A stretch of DNA of 21,501 nt from CAYWNA01 sp964459305 (GCA_964459305.1 CAYWNA010000232.1:1-21501), one strand, 5' to 3'. Counted from the stretch's first letter, positions 1-8,483 are shown. Program-made: numbers and translations. Notes: generated from the sequence alone by a model not told the origin.

Positions 1-2
1 GC

Positions 3-701
3 GGCGCCACGGCCTACGGGGCGAGCCCACGGCTACGGGCGGACCTTGTGGCTAATAACCTGGTCGGCTACGCGATTCTCGACGGCGAGGTAAGGCTCAA
101 GAGCGACGGCCGTGCATGGCGGCCGATGGTTCATGTGGAGGACATCGCCCGTGCCTACGTTGCCTTGCTCGAAGCGCCGCGCGACGCCGTTCACAACCAA
201 GCCTTCAATGTCGGCCGCAGTGACGAGAATTACCTGGTCCGCGACATCGCCACACTCGTTCACGAGGCGGTGCCCGATAGCGAAGTGAGTTTTGCCAGCG
301 GCGCGGGGGCCGACGTGCGATGTTACCGCGTCGACTGCGACAAGATCGTCGAGCAAGTACCGGGCTATCGTCCTCGTTGGACGGTTCAAACCGGCATCGC
401 CCAATTAGTCGACGCCTATCGTGAAGACAACACGCGCCGCGATGAGTTTCTCGGCGCAAAATTCCAGCGGATTCGAAAAGTCCGGCAGCTCCAAGACGAA
501 GGCAGGCTCGACACCGATCTTCGCTGGAAGAACGGCAACGGGTCGAGCTCGCACCGCGTGACGCAAACACCGCGCGGCGACAGCGATGCCCGATTCGAAA
601 CCATCACCTCCTGCCGCGGTTGCGGCGTTTCCGCCCTGGAGGTGATTCTCGCACTGGGCAATGTACCGCTGGCCGACGCCCTAGTGTGCCCAGCTTCTTG
701 A
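3..701 (+). CDS. NAD-dependent epimerase/dehydratase, C-terminal part (5' end outside window)
   Basis: C-terminal half of an extended short-chain dehydrogenase of the nucleotide-sugar epimerase type. The frame is open from the window edge. Its first residues, GATAYGASPRLRADLV, hold the YGxSPRLR motif around the catalytic Tyr and Lys helix region. Next come WRPMVHVEDIARAY and the AFNVG motif, typical of the substrate-binding half. The usual C-terminus of these enzymes (FLGAKFQRIRKVRQL...RW, ending near 530) is present. The frame does not stop there: it runs into a methyltransferase N-terminal stub and stops at 701. Any start inside the window (such as GTG at 48) would cut the Rossmann core, so the true start lies upstream. 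Neighbours suggest polysaccharide or nucleotide-sugar metabolism. Substrate unknown. Confidence 0.85.
   Translation, partial: GATAYGASPRLRADLVANNLVGYAILDGEVRLKSDGRAWRPMVHVEDIARAYVALLEAPRDAVHNQAFNVGRSDENYLVRDIATLVHEAVPDSEVSFASGAGADVRCYRVDCDKIVEQVPGYRPRWTVQTGIAQLVDAYREDNTRRDEFLGAKFQRIRKVRQLQDEGRLDTDLRWKNGNGSSSHRVTQTPRGDSDARFETITSCRGCGVSALEVILALGNVPLADALVCPAS
558..690 (+). pseudogene. N-terminal stub of a zinc-type SAM methyltransferase
   Basis: The translated stretch ITSCRGCGVSALEVILAL followed by GNVPLADALV matches the N-terminal zinc-binding domain of C-methyltransferases (Methyltransf_13 type, CxxC then a G-x-PLADA segment). These normally continue for about 400 residues with further Cys and a SAM-binding fold. 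Here about 40 residues remain, and homology ends near 685. From there another frame carries FrhB sequence, so the gene was cut by a deletion. A GTG at 558 could have been its start. It is fused in frame to the epimerase upstream with no stop between them, either a real fusion or a consequence of lost sequence. Confidence 0.65.
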
Positions 702-1773
702 AAGTAACGAAATCGACGCGGCCGTGGTGCTTCAACCCATCACCGAACGTCCGTGGTATCGCTTCCAAATCGTGGAGACGGCGGAACAAGTGCTGGCTTC
801 TCGCGGTTCGGTCTATCACGTCACTCCCTTGGATGAAATGTCGTCCCAGATACTGGCCGGGCCGGAACGCTCGTACGCCGTGGTCGCGCTTCCGTGCGTT
901 GCCAAAGCGATTCGTTTGGCACAACGGCGCGTGCCCCTGTTGCGGCGGCGCATTCGGTACGTCCTTGGACTCACTTGCGGAGGTCATCGCAGCTTGCTGT
1001 TTGCCGACTTGCTGACAGCCCTGATGGGACAGTCCGAAGGTGTTTTGCGATACCGCTCGAAGCGTAATTCTCGCAATGCGCTCGACTTTCGGACGGAACT
1101 GGAAACGGGCCGATCCGTGCGGTCCGTAAAGATGCTCGGTTTGTTCGGCTACTTGTGGATCAACGGTGTCGGAGGCCTCCAGTGCTGCCTTTTCTGCGAC
1201 GATGTGTTTGCGGAACTGGCTGACGCGACCTTCATGGACGCATGGCTGCCGGAATACCAACCGGACAGGCGGGGAACCAGCCTGGTGATTTCGCGGAATG
1301 AGAAGCTGAGCGACATCCTTACGGCCCTATTCCAAACGGAACAATGTGAAGGCGGGCGAATCGCTCCCGAAAGGATCGAGGAGAGCCAAATCGGGCTTCT
1401 GAATCGGCGGAGGAACCTCATGGCGGCGCGTTGCCGGGTCGCAAACGATACGCTCGGGTATGCACCGGAGAAGCGTTTGACGATCTGCTCGTCGGATAAC
1501 GGTGAAACGCAGCAGGCGCAGGCAAACCGAGAACTGAACCTTTGTCACGATCTCCGGGACGAACTGCTGCGATACCGCAGTCGTATATCGCGAAAGTCGG
1601 GGTGGGTTGCCCGTTGGTACGCCTGGCGGTTGTGTTGGAAAATCCTGCTAGTCACAACGCGCCACGGTTTTCTGGCCAAGACAATCCGCGGGGCGAAACA
1701 TCTATCGTCGAAGCTGAGCCGACCGCGACAACAACGACGAGTTCGCAGACGCGGCGGCGAGCAAGACCGATGA
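685..1773 (+). pseudogene. FrhB/FdhB-like coenzyme F420 hydrogenase beta-subunit family protein, 5'-truncated
   Basis: Member of the coenzyme F420 hydrogenase/dehydrogenase beta-subunit family, often found next to polysaccharide pyruvyltransferases and glycosyltransferases in envelope clusters. Visible features are AVVALPCVAKAIRLAQ, the GLTCGG segment, a CCLFCDDVFAELAD iron-sulfur type motif and DAWLPEY...GTSLVI. The N-terminal ferredoxin-like part is missing. The frame opens after a TAG at 682-684 and starts straight into mid-domain sequence (AQLLESNEIDAAVVL). Start-like GTG codons lie at 724 and 727, but the alignable protein extends upstream of them, so they are not the original start. The basic C-terminal tail is low in complexity. 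It converges on the leftward methyltransferase with a 12-base gap. Confidence 0.7.
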
Positions 1774-1785
1774 CACCGAGTTGAG

Positions 1786-2751
1786 CTACGTCTGTTCCGC
1801 GTCCGGTGCAAGGTCTCTGAGCCATCGGTGATCGACTTTCCGCCTTGCTCGTATCGCGACCAAGTTGTGGGGAAACGCCCAGAATCGTCCAACTGCCAAC
1901 AGCAGCCCGGCAAATCGAAGCGTCAGTGTCCACAGTCGGCGACGCATGTGTCTTGGTTGCTCTATGGTGCTCTTCTCAAGAACCAACGGATCCCAGAAGA
2001 ACCGTCCGTCGACCACGCGAAGCTGCTGTGGCGTATACAGTCGCCTCAGGTCCCCGCTGTACTTCCTGTTAGCCTTCAGGTGCGTCGGGCAATGCCTCGT
2101 TACGAAGAAGAAGGGGGCGTGAACGATCAGTAGGCCCCCGGGGCGGAGGTAGCCGGATATCTGATCGACAAAATTTGGCGGATCGGGCACGTGCTCGAGA
2201 ACATCAAGGCAAACCACGACGTCGAACGAACCAGGGTTCAAATCACTTGCGTCCGTGACCACGTTAACGATCCGGTTCGACGTTGCGAAGAGCCGGCGGG
2301 CGAAGTCGACAGCACGTTCGGAGAGCTCGAAGTAGGTCACTTCATGACCACACTGCGCGAGATAGAGGCTGTCGAATCCGGCACCGTCCCCCACTGTCAG
2401 AACGCGACATCCTTCACTCGATTCCCGTGCCAAATAGCTGCCAATCCACGCCCGCATCTTCAGCTTTTCGGGACGGCGATTCCAGGCCACATACGAGGGC
2501 AGCCACACGACCAGCTTACGGCAATACTCTTCGAGCCTCTCGTCCCACACGTGCGGCGTCAATCCATGCCGCTCGAAATTCTCGCGATGGTGTTTTCCCT
2601 GATCATGCTCTTCGTCCCACAGTTGTGTGCGAATCGCTTCGGCCGATTCCTTCGTGACTTCGCCGATTAGAGCAATCAGTTTCCGATTATCATCCAACGG
2701 ATGTACCAGCGGTGTGGGAAGCTCCCGTCGAACGTTGAGTCTCGTGTTCAT
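1786..2751 (-). CDS. class I SAM-dependent methyltransferase
   Basis: 321-residue cytoplasmic methyltransferase with the class I Rossmann signature. Motif I is VLTVGDGAGFDSLYLA, the acidic post-I segment is VTYFELSERA, and motif IV is FDVVVCLDVLEHVPDP, followed by LRPGGLLIVHAPFFF. It has about 110 residues before the SAM domain and a basic C-terminal region, within the usual range. The acceptor is not evident; the envelope-sugar setting suggests a sugar or lipid. ATG at 2751 is preferred over an in-frame GTG at 2772 because it overlaps the stop of an upstream relic frame as ATGA, a common operon arrangement. The upstream gene is now almost entirely gone, so the original promoter may be lost. 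Confidence 0.85.
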   Translation of the reverse strand: MNTRLNVRRELPTPLVHPLDDNRKLIALIGEVTKESAEAIRTQLWDEEHDQGKHHRENFERHGLTPHVWDERLEEYCRKLVVWLPSYVAWNRRPEKLKMRAWIGSYLARESSEGCRVLTVGDGAGFDSLYLAQCGHEVTYFELSERAVDFARRLFATSNRIVNVVTDASDLNPGSFDVVVCLDVLEHVPDPPNFVDQISGYLRPGGLLIVHAPFFFVTRHCPTHLKANRKYSGDLRRLYTPQQLRVVDGRFFWDPLVLEKSTIEQPRHMRRRLWTLTLRFAGLLLAVGRFWAFPHNLVAIRARRKVDHRWLRDLAPDAEQT

Positions 2752-2861
2752 GGCGTAGTTCCAGGGTTCCACTCCTGCGGCACACCGACCAGCTTTCGAT
2801 CAGCCATCCAGTGCGTGGAGTCCGTGTAGTCGACGTGAGATTCACACAACTCCGTGTCTTG
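2748..2861 (-). pseudogene. 3'-terminal relic of an unidentified gene upstream of the methyltransferase
   Basis: A leftward frame covering roughly 38 codons (HVDYTDSTHWMADRKLVGVP...) ends in a TGA that overlaps the methyltransferase ATG by four bases. Upstream of 2861 the sequence is the duplicated control-region block, which is non-coding in the intact copy. Coding therefore begins abruptly at the duplication boundary. This looks like the tail of a former co-transcribed gene cut off by the rearrangement. Family not recognised. Confidence 0.4.
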
Positions 2862-3212
2862 GGAGGGCCTTCGTTGAGCCGCTGGTTGGCTTGTGGCTGT
2901 GTCAGGATAATGTAAATTGCCCAAACCTGCGACCAGTTGCAGGCTCCGTTCGAGTATAATCAGTATCTGCGAGTATGATGGCGATTGCGATGGGCAGGCG
3001 AGCCCATTTGAAAAACATTCTGCCCCGCACATTCGCTACGAAGGGTTGCTCGACAAAGCCATGCCATCGCCATCAGGATATGCTCTTGTGACAGGAGCCA
3101 GTAGCGGCATCGGGATCGATTTTGCGCAAGAATTGGCCAAGCGAGGTTTTGACCTCATCATCATAGCGAGGCGCCTGGAACGGCTCGAACAGGTTCGGGA
3201 GGCAATCCGTCG
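2862..3212. repeat. Divergent control region + SDR 5' end, relic copy A
   Basis: This 351-base block aligns end to end with 5143-5493 at a constant overall offset of 2281 bases, with most positions identical and only small compensating indels. It contains the non-coding control region and the first ~50 codons of an SDR gene. Similarity stops sharply at both edges: to the left lies a gene relic, to the right unrelated sequence. Confidence 0.85.
2955..2960 (+). promoter_or_regulatory. TATAAT -10-like box (copy A)
   Basis: A perfect TATAAT in the conserved context CGAGTATAATCAG, about 100 bases before the SDR-fragment ATG at 3061. The same context occurs in copy B. No good -35 box is seen at 16-18 bases, so promoter activity is an inference. 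Confidence 0.35.
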
Positions 3213-3285
3213 TCTGGAGAGGGTTACGCACCAACTCCAGAACGCGTTGAAGCGCGTGCCCCGTCGTGTTCATTCATCCCGATAA
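3061..3285 (+). pseudogene. SDR oxidoreductase 5' fragment
   Basis: Begins MPSPSGYALVTGASSGIG, identical over its first 18 residues to the intact SDR at 5342. It keeps the TGxxxGIG cofactor motif and the following helix to about codon 51 (EAIRRLE). After 3212 the similarity ends. The frame continues for 24 residues of basic sequence to a TAA at 3283-3285. The Asn, Ser, Tyr and Lys of the SDR active site are all absent, so it cannot be a functional SDR. The last residues might be a remnant of the SDR C-terminus after an in-frame deletion, or unrelated. Confidence 0.7.
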
Positions 3286-3357
3286 GAATCCCTGCTAGCG
3301 TTCAGGCAAGAATAATCGCATTAGTGGATTTGATTCTGATCCGTAGGATTCCCGATG

Positions 3358-4707
3358 TCAAATTGTACGGTTCGCGTTGATCGATGTGCGGATTCGCTGA
3401 ACGAAAGTGTCGAGCAGACTCGTTGCTTGATCCTGCAAGATGACGCGAGGGTCGTAGTGAAGGTTGACGGTCAACTCGCGGGCATACAAAACTACGGCGA
3501 AGCTGGCACACAAATGAGGACGAATGGGTGCAGCGCCCTCGACCCTCTCAAGCGTCACGTTACCAGATACGATGCGACCTGAGCGTTTGGGCAGTGGGGA
3601 ACGCGCCAGCACACGTCCTAGATTCGTGAAGACACAAGAGATATCACACTTGCCTCGCCGGGCTTGTCGTTTCAGTCCTCCGGGGAGGTGCCGACGCACA
3701 TGCAACCAGAAGATAAACGTCAGCCCGAGGTGCAGACGTTTGATCAGGCCCATTTCCTCGTGGATGCTCTGCAGCAAGCGTTCCTCGTCGACGCAGTCCC
3801 CATCGCGGCGGTCCAGAAAGACGAGGCTGACCACGTTGGCGGCCGAAAGTCGCCGGTTATCGGCCAAGCGGAGGCTTACCGGTACCGACATTCGCAACCA
3901 GCGGTCGTCGGTCAGATTCTGCTGTGACCTCCAAGTGGCCAACGCGAGGAACAAGTCCCGCGTCATAAGATCGTTCATCATCACTTTTTGCCCTCTGGCC
4001 ACCTTTCGCAACTGAGCCGTCTTCTCGGCGTCAAAGGTCCAACTGAGCACCGCTGGGTAACCCTCCGGCGGCGGCTCATCATCCGGTCGAATCTCGTGCG
4101 GAACGATCGGCATAGGTGAACGCGTCAAGAACTGTCTGACTCCCGCCAGCCCCGTCATCTGCTTGGGAAGCATTCGGAGAAACCTGCTCACCGTCAAACC
4201 GTACTTTCCGCGTTCCGGCAGTCTGTTCGGATCCAGCACGGGCAACTCAAGCCAGTCGGACGCCTTTCCTTGAACCAAAGCGTAAGCGATCAGCAGATCA
4301 TTCACGAACTGGAAAATACCTGCACCGTCGCAGCACGCGTGGTGCCACTGAATCATCAGATCGGATTGAGAGTCGTCGCGGGCCACATCGAAGCGAATTC
4401 CAATTTCGTCAAACAGACTCAGGTGCGTCGCCGTTGGGAAACCGTCCTCCAAAGGTCCGTTCCGCCATTGGATGAATGGTTGCGGATGGTCGACAACCTC
4501 CCACCAAAGACGCCCGAAACGTCGCTTTTTGATTTTGGACCGTAATAGGGGATGACGATCAAGCGCCATCGTCACGGCCGATTCGAACGCATCGCGGTCC
4601 AGTTGGCCGGAAAACCGGAGTCGCAGGAAACAGCTCCAGGGATAGGCCGGGCGGTCTTCCCAAAACAGAAACTCCTCGATCGCAGTCAACGGAAACGACG
4701 ATGCCAT
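3358..4707 (-). CDS. Condensation-domain-like acyltransferase (leftward paralog)
   Basis: 449-residue protein of the CoA/ACP-dependent condensation or WS/DGAT-like acyltransferase superfamily. The catalytic motif is intact as HHACCDG at about residues 122-128 (consensus HHxxxDG). The N-terminal region (FPLTAIEEFLFWEDRPAYP, then LDRDAFESAV and RHPLLRSKI) is typical of these folds, and a second-half VPVSLRLADNRRLSAANV segment matches the channel region. Start ATG 4707 has GGAG eight bases upstream and matches the start of the paralog at 6172; the frame is open further upstream. It lies 31 bases after the epimerase relic on the same strand. Likely role: esterifying or amidating an acyl group in a lipid or surface glycoconjugate. 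Substrate unknown. Confidence 0.8.
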   Translation of the reverse strand: MASSFPLTAIEEFLFWEDRPAYPWSCFLRLRFSGQLDRDAFESAVTMALDRHPLLRSKIKKRRFGRLWWEVVDHPQPFIQWRNGPLEDGFPTATHLSLFDEIGIRFDVARDDSQSDLMIQWHHACCDGAGIFQFVNDLLIAYALVQGKASDWLELPVLDPNRLPERGKYGLTVSRFLRMLPKQMTGLAGVRQFLTRSPMPIVPHEIRPDDEPPPEGYPAVLSWTFDAEKTAQLRKVARGQKVMMNDLMTRDLFLALATWRSQQNLTDDRWLRMSVPVSLRLADNRRLSAANVVSLVFLDRRDGDCVDEERLLQSIHEEMGLIKRLHLGLTFIFWLHVRRHLPGGLKRQARRGKCDISCVFTNLGRVLARSPLPKRSGRIVSGNVTLERVEGAAPIRPHLCASFAVVLYARELTVNLHYDPRVILQDQATSLLDTFVQRIRTSINANRTI

Positions 4708-4738
4708 TACGGCGACTCCAAGAAAAGAACACAGAAGG

Positions 4739-5137
4739 CTATTCGTCGCGTTGGATAGTGCGGCGCAGAGTATCCAGACTAGTGAAGCAAAATTGGTATC
4801 CCAGTTCCCTCTCAAGCCGCGTTGGTGCGATCACCCATGGATAGCGAATGAAATACAGAAGGCCTGCCGGCGATTCGTGTCTCTGGAGGCGAATAGCCCA
4901 AAAAAGCCAGTGAACCGCGTAAGCGAGCCAGAACGGCAGTTGCAAGGCGCAGCGGCCCGTCTCACGACCGAGTTCCGGGCTTCGGATGTCTATCTGGATG
5001 AACATATCCGGACTGGCCCGTTCCGGCTCGCGTTCGTCCAGACCCAAAATCGTCGTTCCGGCGTGTGTGCGACGGAAATACTCGATCAACCTCGTGCCCA
5101 GATACCCAGAACTGCCGGTGATCGCAAGTCGCTTCAT
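4739..5137 (-). pseudogene. NAD-dependent epimerase with large internal deletion
   Basis: Starts MKRLAITGSSGYLGTRL, a standard extended-SDR Rossmann opening with GxxGxxG, and continues to IDIRSPEL (about residue 56). It then passes directly into sequence that fits only the C-terminal end of such enzymes (LPFWLAYAVHWLFW, SPAGLLYFIRYPWV, LERELGYQ). The product would be 133 residues against about 300 for the family. The catalytic Ser/Thr, YxxxK and most of the nucleotide-sugar domain are missing. The join, near 4957-4975, keeps the frame. The protein is unlikely to be an active enzyme. It heads the leftward unit with the acyltransferase. Confidence 0.75.
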
Positions 5138-5142
5138 TGAAA

Positions 5143-5493
5143 GGAAGGCCTTCGTTAAGCCGCTGGTTGACTTGTGGTTGTATGCAGGACGGTGAGAATT
5201 GCCAAGACCTGCGATCAGGTGCAGGCTCTGTTCGAGTATAATCAGTCTCTGTAAGTGTGACGCCGACTGCGATGGGCAGTCGGGCGCATTTGAGAAACGC
5301 ACAACCCGCACACTTGTTGCCAAAGGTTGATCGACAAAGCCATGCCATCGCCATCAGGATATGCTCTTGTGACGGGAGCCAGTAGCGGTATTGGGGTTGA
5401 ATTCTCGCAGGAATTGGCCAAGCGAGGATTTGACCTCGTCATCACAGCTAGACGTCTGGCGCGGCTCGAACAGGTTCGCGAGGCAATTCGGCG
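5143..5493. repeat. Divergent control region + SDR 5' end, intact copy B
   Basis: Parent-like copy of the 351-base block at 2862-3212. Here both flanking genes continue: the leftward epimerase frame begins at 5137 and the rightward SDR at 5342 extends to full length. A perfect 10-base palindrome GAAGGCCTTC sits at its left edge, close to the epimerase ATG, and could be an operator; copy A has a one-base change in it. Confidence 0.85.
5237..5242 (+). promoter_or_regulatory. TATAAT -10-like box before SDR (copy B)
   Basis: A perfect TATAAT within GAGTATAATCAG, about 100 bases before the SDR start. The context is conserved in the relic copy, but no convincing -35 element is seen. Direction toward the SDR-acyltransferase unit is inferred from the gene layout. 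Confidence 0.4.
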
Positions 5494-6124
5494 CGATTTT
5501 CCCGTCGAAGTAGCCGTGCTTCAAAACGACCTGGATTCGCCGGACGGAGCCCAGAAGCTGTACGAAGATGTGAAAGCCCTGGACCTACCTGTGACGTTGC
5601 TGGTGAACAACGCCGGTTTGGGAAACTTCGGTCCATTGCTGCAGCAGTCGCCGGAAATGGTCGAGACCATGATTCGTGTCAATGTTGCGTCGCTGACCAT
5701 GCTAACGCGCTTGCTTGCCGCCGACATGAAGGAACGCGGCGGCGGTTACATCCTCAACAACGCTTCCTTCTCCGCATTTCAGCCGCCACCGCACTATGCC
5801 GTCTATGCGGGAACGAAGGCCTTCGTGCTGGCGTTTTCTCAGGCCCTGAGTCACGATCTGCGACGTAGTAACATCAAGGTCAGTGCCGTATGCCCAGGGT
5901 TCTTCCGTTCCGAATTCATGGACCACGCCGGCCAGAAACCCAACTTCATCGTGAAGTGCATTATGCTGAATCCCTCTCGCGTCGCCCGGGCCGGTGTCGC
6001 GGGTGTTCTTCGAGGAAAGACGGTGATCATTCCCGGACTGATATACAAGTCGTTGAGCCTTCTGATGCGTTTCCTGCCACGAAGCGCGGCCACAGGCATC
6101 GCCGACCTTGCCGTGCGATTATGA
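5342..6124 (+). CDS. SDR-family NAD(P)-dependent oxidoreductase
   Basis: 260-residue classical short-chain dehydrogenase. Motifs in order: TGASSGIG at residues 11-18 for cofactor binding, LVNNAGLG, the catalytic Ser in NNASFSAF, and catalytic Tyr/Lys in YAGTK, followed by VSAVCPGFFRSEF. The last 50 residues (KTVIIPGLIYKSLSLLMRFLP) resemble the hydrophobic tail of SDRs acting on lipid-like substrates. Start ATG 5342 is chosen because the sequence is conserved from there in copy A; an in-frame TTG at 5327 is an alternative. The acyltransferase begins 47 bases downstream, so the two are probably co-transcribed. Likely reduces or oxidises a keto or hydroxyacyl intermediate. Exact substrate unknown. 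Confidence 0.9.
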   Translation: MPSPSGYALVTGASSGIGVEFSQELAKRGFDLVITARRLARLEQVREAIRRDFPVEVAVLQNDLDSPDGAQKLYEDVKALDLPVTLLVNNAGLGNFGPLLQQSPEMVETMIRVNVASLTMLTRLLAADMKERGGGYILNNASFSAFQPPPHYAVYAGTKAFVLAFSQALSHDLRRSNIKVSAVCPGFFRSEFMDHAGQKPNFIVKCIMLNPSRVARAGVAGVLRGKTVIIPGLIYKSLSLLMRFLPRSAATGIADLAVRL

Positions 6125-6171
6125 TGAAGACCATGTGACTCTCGCCTCTAACCGCCGAGCCGGGTATCGCG

Positions 6172-7518
6172 ATGTTTCCGCTTCCGCTGACCTGCTTTGA
6201 AGAGTACATGTTGTGCGACGACCGTCCTGCCTATCCGATGACCGGTGTTTTTCGGCTTCGGCTTTCAGGGTTTCTGGATCGCAATGCGTTCGAAGCGGCC
6301 GTGGCAAACGCGGTCGAACGGCATCCGCTGCTTCGGGCTACCGTGAGCCGAAAACGCCGTGGGCGTCCGAAATGGATCGACCATCCGGATTGGCGCCCCA
6401 ACGTTCAGTGGCAAGCCGAAGTCAGCGAGTACGGCTTTCCACACGTTGACCATATCGACGTGACACAGAATCCTGGGACGCGCGTTTGGGTACTGGACCG
6501 TGAGGATGGCCACGACGTGATTATCCAAGCACATCATTGCTGTGCCGATGCGCTTGGCATGTCCATGGTATTCGAGGACTTGCTGATCGGTTACGCGTTG
6601 AACCTGGGAATGGCAGAAGACGAAATCTCGCTGATGGATCTCGATCCCCGCCAATTGCGCGAGCGCGGCACTCCGGGGTTGTCGGCTTGGCGATTCCTGA
6701 AGATGGCCCATAAGCAGGCTGTCGGACTGTTGGGGGTGCGAGAATTCGTGACGCGCTCGCCGGTTCCTCTGGCAGGTCCGGTTTGCGAGATCGACGAAGC
6801 ATCGTCTCCGTCCGTTTTTCCGGCGCCACGGACGCATGAGTTCGACCCAAATGAGACCAAGCGGATCCTTGCCACTGCGAAATCTCATGGCGTGACGTTG
6901 AACGATTTGCTGGTCCGCGACTTGTTCTTGGCCGAGGGCGCCTGGCGGAAAAAATGGTCCATCGGCACCGACCGGGACTGGCTGCGATTTACGATTCCGA
7001 TGAATCTGCGGTCGACCGCGAACGAACGGATGCCGATGACGAATTCGGTCAGCATGGTCTTTCTCGACCGGCAGCCCCACGATTTCGCAGATTCTGGCCG
7101 ACTGCTTCAGGGCATCCGGGAGCAGATGGGACTCATCAAGCGTCTGCGCCTGCAATACACATTCATCTTGTCGCTGGCCGTGTCGCGTCTACTGCCCGGC
7201 GGGATGTCCCGGAAGGCCGGCGCCGACAAGTGCCAATCAACCAGTTGCCTTTCGAATCTCGGCCCCGTGCTGACCCGCACGCCACTACCGCGCCGCGAGG
7301 GACGGATCGTGGCCGGCAACGTCGTGCTGGAATCGGTCGACTACGTGATCCCCCTGCGCCCTCATTTGAACGCCGCATTCTGTGTGTACACCTACGCTGG
7401 CCGTTTGCGGGTGTTGATGCATTTCGATCCGCGGGTCATAGCGGATGAACAGTCCGAGGACCTGCTGGAAATGTACATTCAGCAGATCCGCCAGACGTTC
7501 GAGAGCGAGCCTTCCTAG
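6172..7518 (+). CDS. Condensation-domain-like acyltransferase (rightward paralog)
   Basis: 448 residues, clearly homologous over its whole length to the leftward protein at 3358-4707. Both share PLTxxEExxxxDDRPAYP-type openings, LDRNAFEAAV, RHPLLRATV, a central LNDLLVRDLFLA segment and a C-terminal MHFDPRVIADEQ segment. The catalytic motif reads HHCCADA at residues 121-127. His-His and Asp are kept, but the final Gly of HHxxxDG is Ala. Activity may be retained because the second His is the catalytic base in this superfamily. It follows the SDR in the same direction and probably forms a two-gene unit with it. The pair of paralogs in divergent units suggests two related acylation steps. Substrates unknown. 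Confidence 0.85.
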   Translation: MFPLPLTCFEEYMLCDDRPAYPMTGVFRLRLSGFLDRNAFEAAVANAVERHPLLRATVSRKRRGRPKWIDHPDWRPNVQWQAEVSEYGFPHVDHIDVTQNPGTRVWVLDREDGHDVIIQAHHCCADALGMSMVFEDLLIGYALNLGMAEDEISLMDLDPRQLRERGTPGLSAWRFLKMAHKQAVGLLGVREFVTRSPVPLAGPVCEIDEASSPSVFPAPRTHEFDPNETKRILATAKSHGVTLNDLLVRDLFLAEGAWRKKWSIGTDRDWLRFTIPMNLRSTANERMPMTNSVSMVFLDRQPHDFADSGRLLQGIREQMGLIKRLRLQYTFILSLAVSRLLPGGMSRKAGADKCQSTSCLSNLGPVLTRTPLPRREGRIVAGNVVLESVDYVIPLRPHLNAAFCVYTYAGRLRVLMHFDPRVIADEQSEDLLEMYIQQIRQTFESEPS

Positions 7519-7542
7519 CCCGCAGTGGTCTTGGCAGACGAT

Positions 7543-8460
7543 TCAATCCTCGAACACACCGAACCGGCTCCAACTCCCAGCGGGGAAATAGACGAATTGG
7601 ACGCGGCCGAGAATATCACCGATAGGCACGAATTTGAAGCTGCGGCTGTCGCGCGAGTTGTCGCGATTATCACCAAGCACAAAATAATTGCCCACCGGAA
7701 CGGTTATCTCTTCAAAGTCGTCGACCTTCGACGATCCCTCTGCCGCGAGTACGGAATAGGTCTTGCCGGCGTTTGTCTCGTTGTACAACTTGCCCTCCAG
7801 CTGGTCTCCAATTGCCGATGACGCGGATTTCGGCATTTCTTCGCGCGGTAACCGTTGTCCGTTGAGGTAAACGTCGTGGCCGCGTACCGCCACCGTGTCA
7901 CCCGGCAGGCCGACGACCCGTTTGATAAAATTCTGACGTCGGTTGGGAGGAGACCGGAAAACCACAACATCGCCCCGCTCTGGTGTCTTGCATCGATAAG
8001 CTGCCTTGTTCACCAAGAAACGGTCGCCTTTCAGTATGTTCGGAGCCATGCTCGACACCGGAACGTAAAAGGCCTCGAAGGCATGAATTCTAACCATTAA
8101 CGCTGTAACGATGGGGATGGCGATTCCGGTCAAGGCAAACAGGATGTAAATCGCCGCCCGGTTGTATTCCTTCAACGCGTAGGGGCCCTTCTGCCTTCTG
8201 GCGACGAAATAGCTGTCGATCACGGCATAAAGCCCTAACAGAATCACCACGACCGCCGACGGGAGATAGAAGGCCCAGACCGCCCACGACGGCTCGGCCA
8301 GTGCGCTGGCCATTGTGGCAGGTAGAAACAGGAGTGTAATCAGAAACAACACCAGCCCTTTGACGATTCTGCCGCAGTAAACGTGTCCCAGCCCAGTACA
8401 GATCACCGAGAACGCGACTGCGATCCAAGGTCGCCGAATGTCTCCCATGGTTTTGTCCAT
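7543..8460 (-). CDS. lepB: Signal peptidase I
   Basis: Type I signal peptidase that cleaves leader peptides on the outer side of the cytoplasmic membrane. The S26 catalytic Ser lies in VSSMAPNI (about residue 137 from this start) and the catalytic Lys in FIKRVVGLPGD (about residue 180). The C-terminal GDNRDNSRDSR box is present. Several hydrophobic segments fill the first 130 residues, more than the one or two anchors of the E. coli enzyme, so it carries an additional N-terminal membrane domain. ATG 8460 is chosen because a strong AGAGGTGA Shine-Dalgarno lies 9 bases upstream; a GTG at 8469 abuts that site. It is the last gene of a leftward set with an ECF sigma factor and a small membrane protein. 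Confidence 0.93.
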   Translation of the reverse strand: MDKTMGDIRRPWIAVAFSVICTGLGHVYCGRIVKGLVLFLITLLFLPATMASALAEPSWAVWAFYLPSAVVVILLGLYAVIDSYFVARRQKGPYALKEYNRAAIYILFALTGIAIPIVTALMVRIHAFEAFYVPVSSMAPNILKGDRFLVNKAAYRCKTPERGDVVVFRSPPNRRQNFIKRVVGLPGDTVAVRGHDVYLNGQRLPREEMPKSASSAIGDQLEGKLYNETNAGKTYSVLAAEGSSKVDDFEEITVPVGNYFVLGDNRDNSRDSRSFKFVPIGDILGRVQFVYFPAGSWSRFGVFED

Positions 8461-8483
8461 CGTGCTCACTCACCTCTTATTTG

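Noticed and set aside
2917..3060. Coding extension upstream of the SDR fragment ATG at 3061
   Set aside because: The same sequence in copy B is non-coding control region; the open frame is accidental.
6265..7155. 296-codon leftward frame inside the acyltransferase
   Set aside because: Shadow of the rightward gene, which has a clear paralog and catalytic motif.
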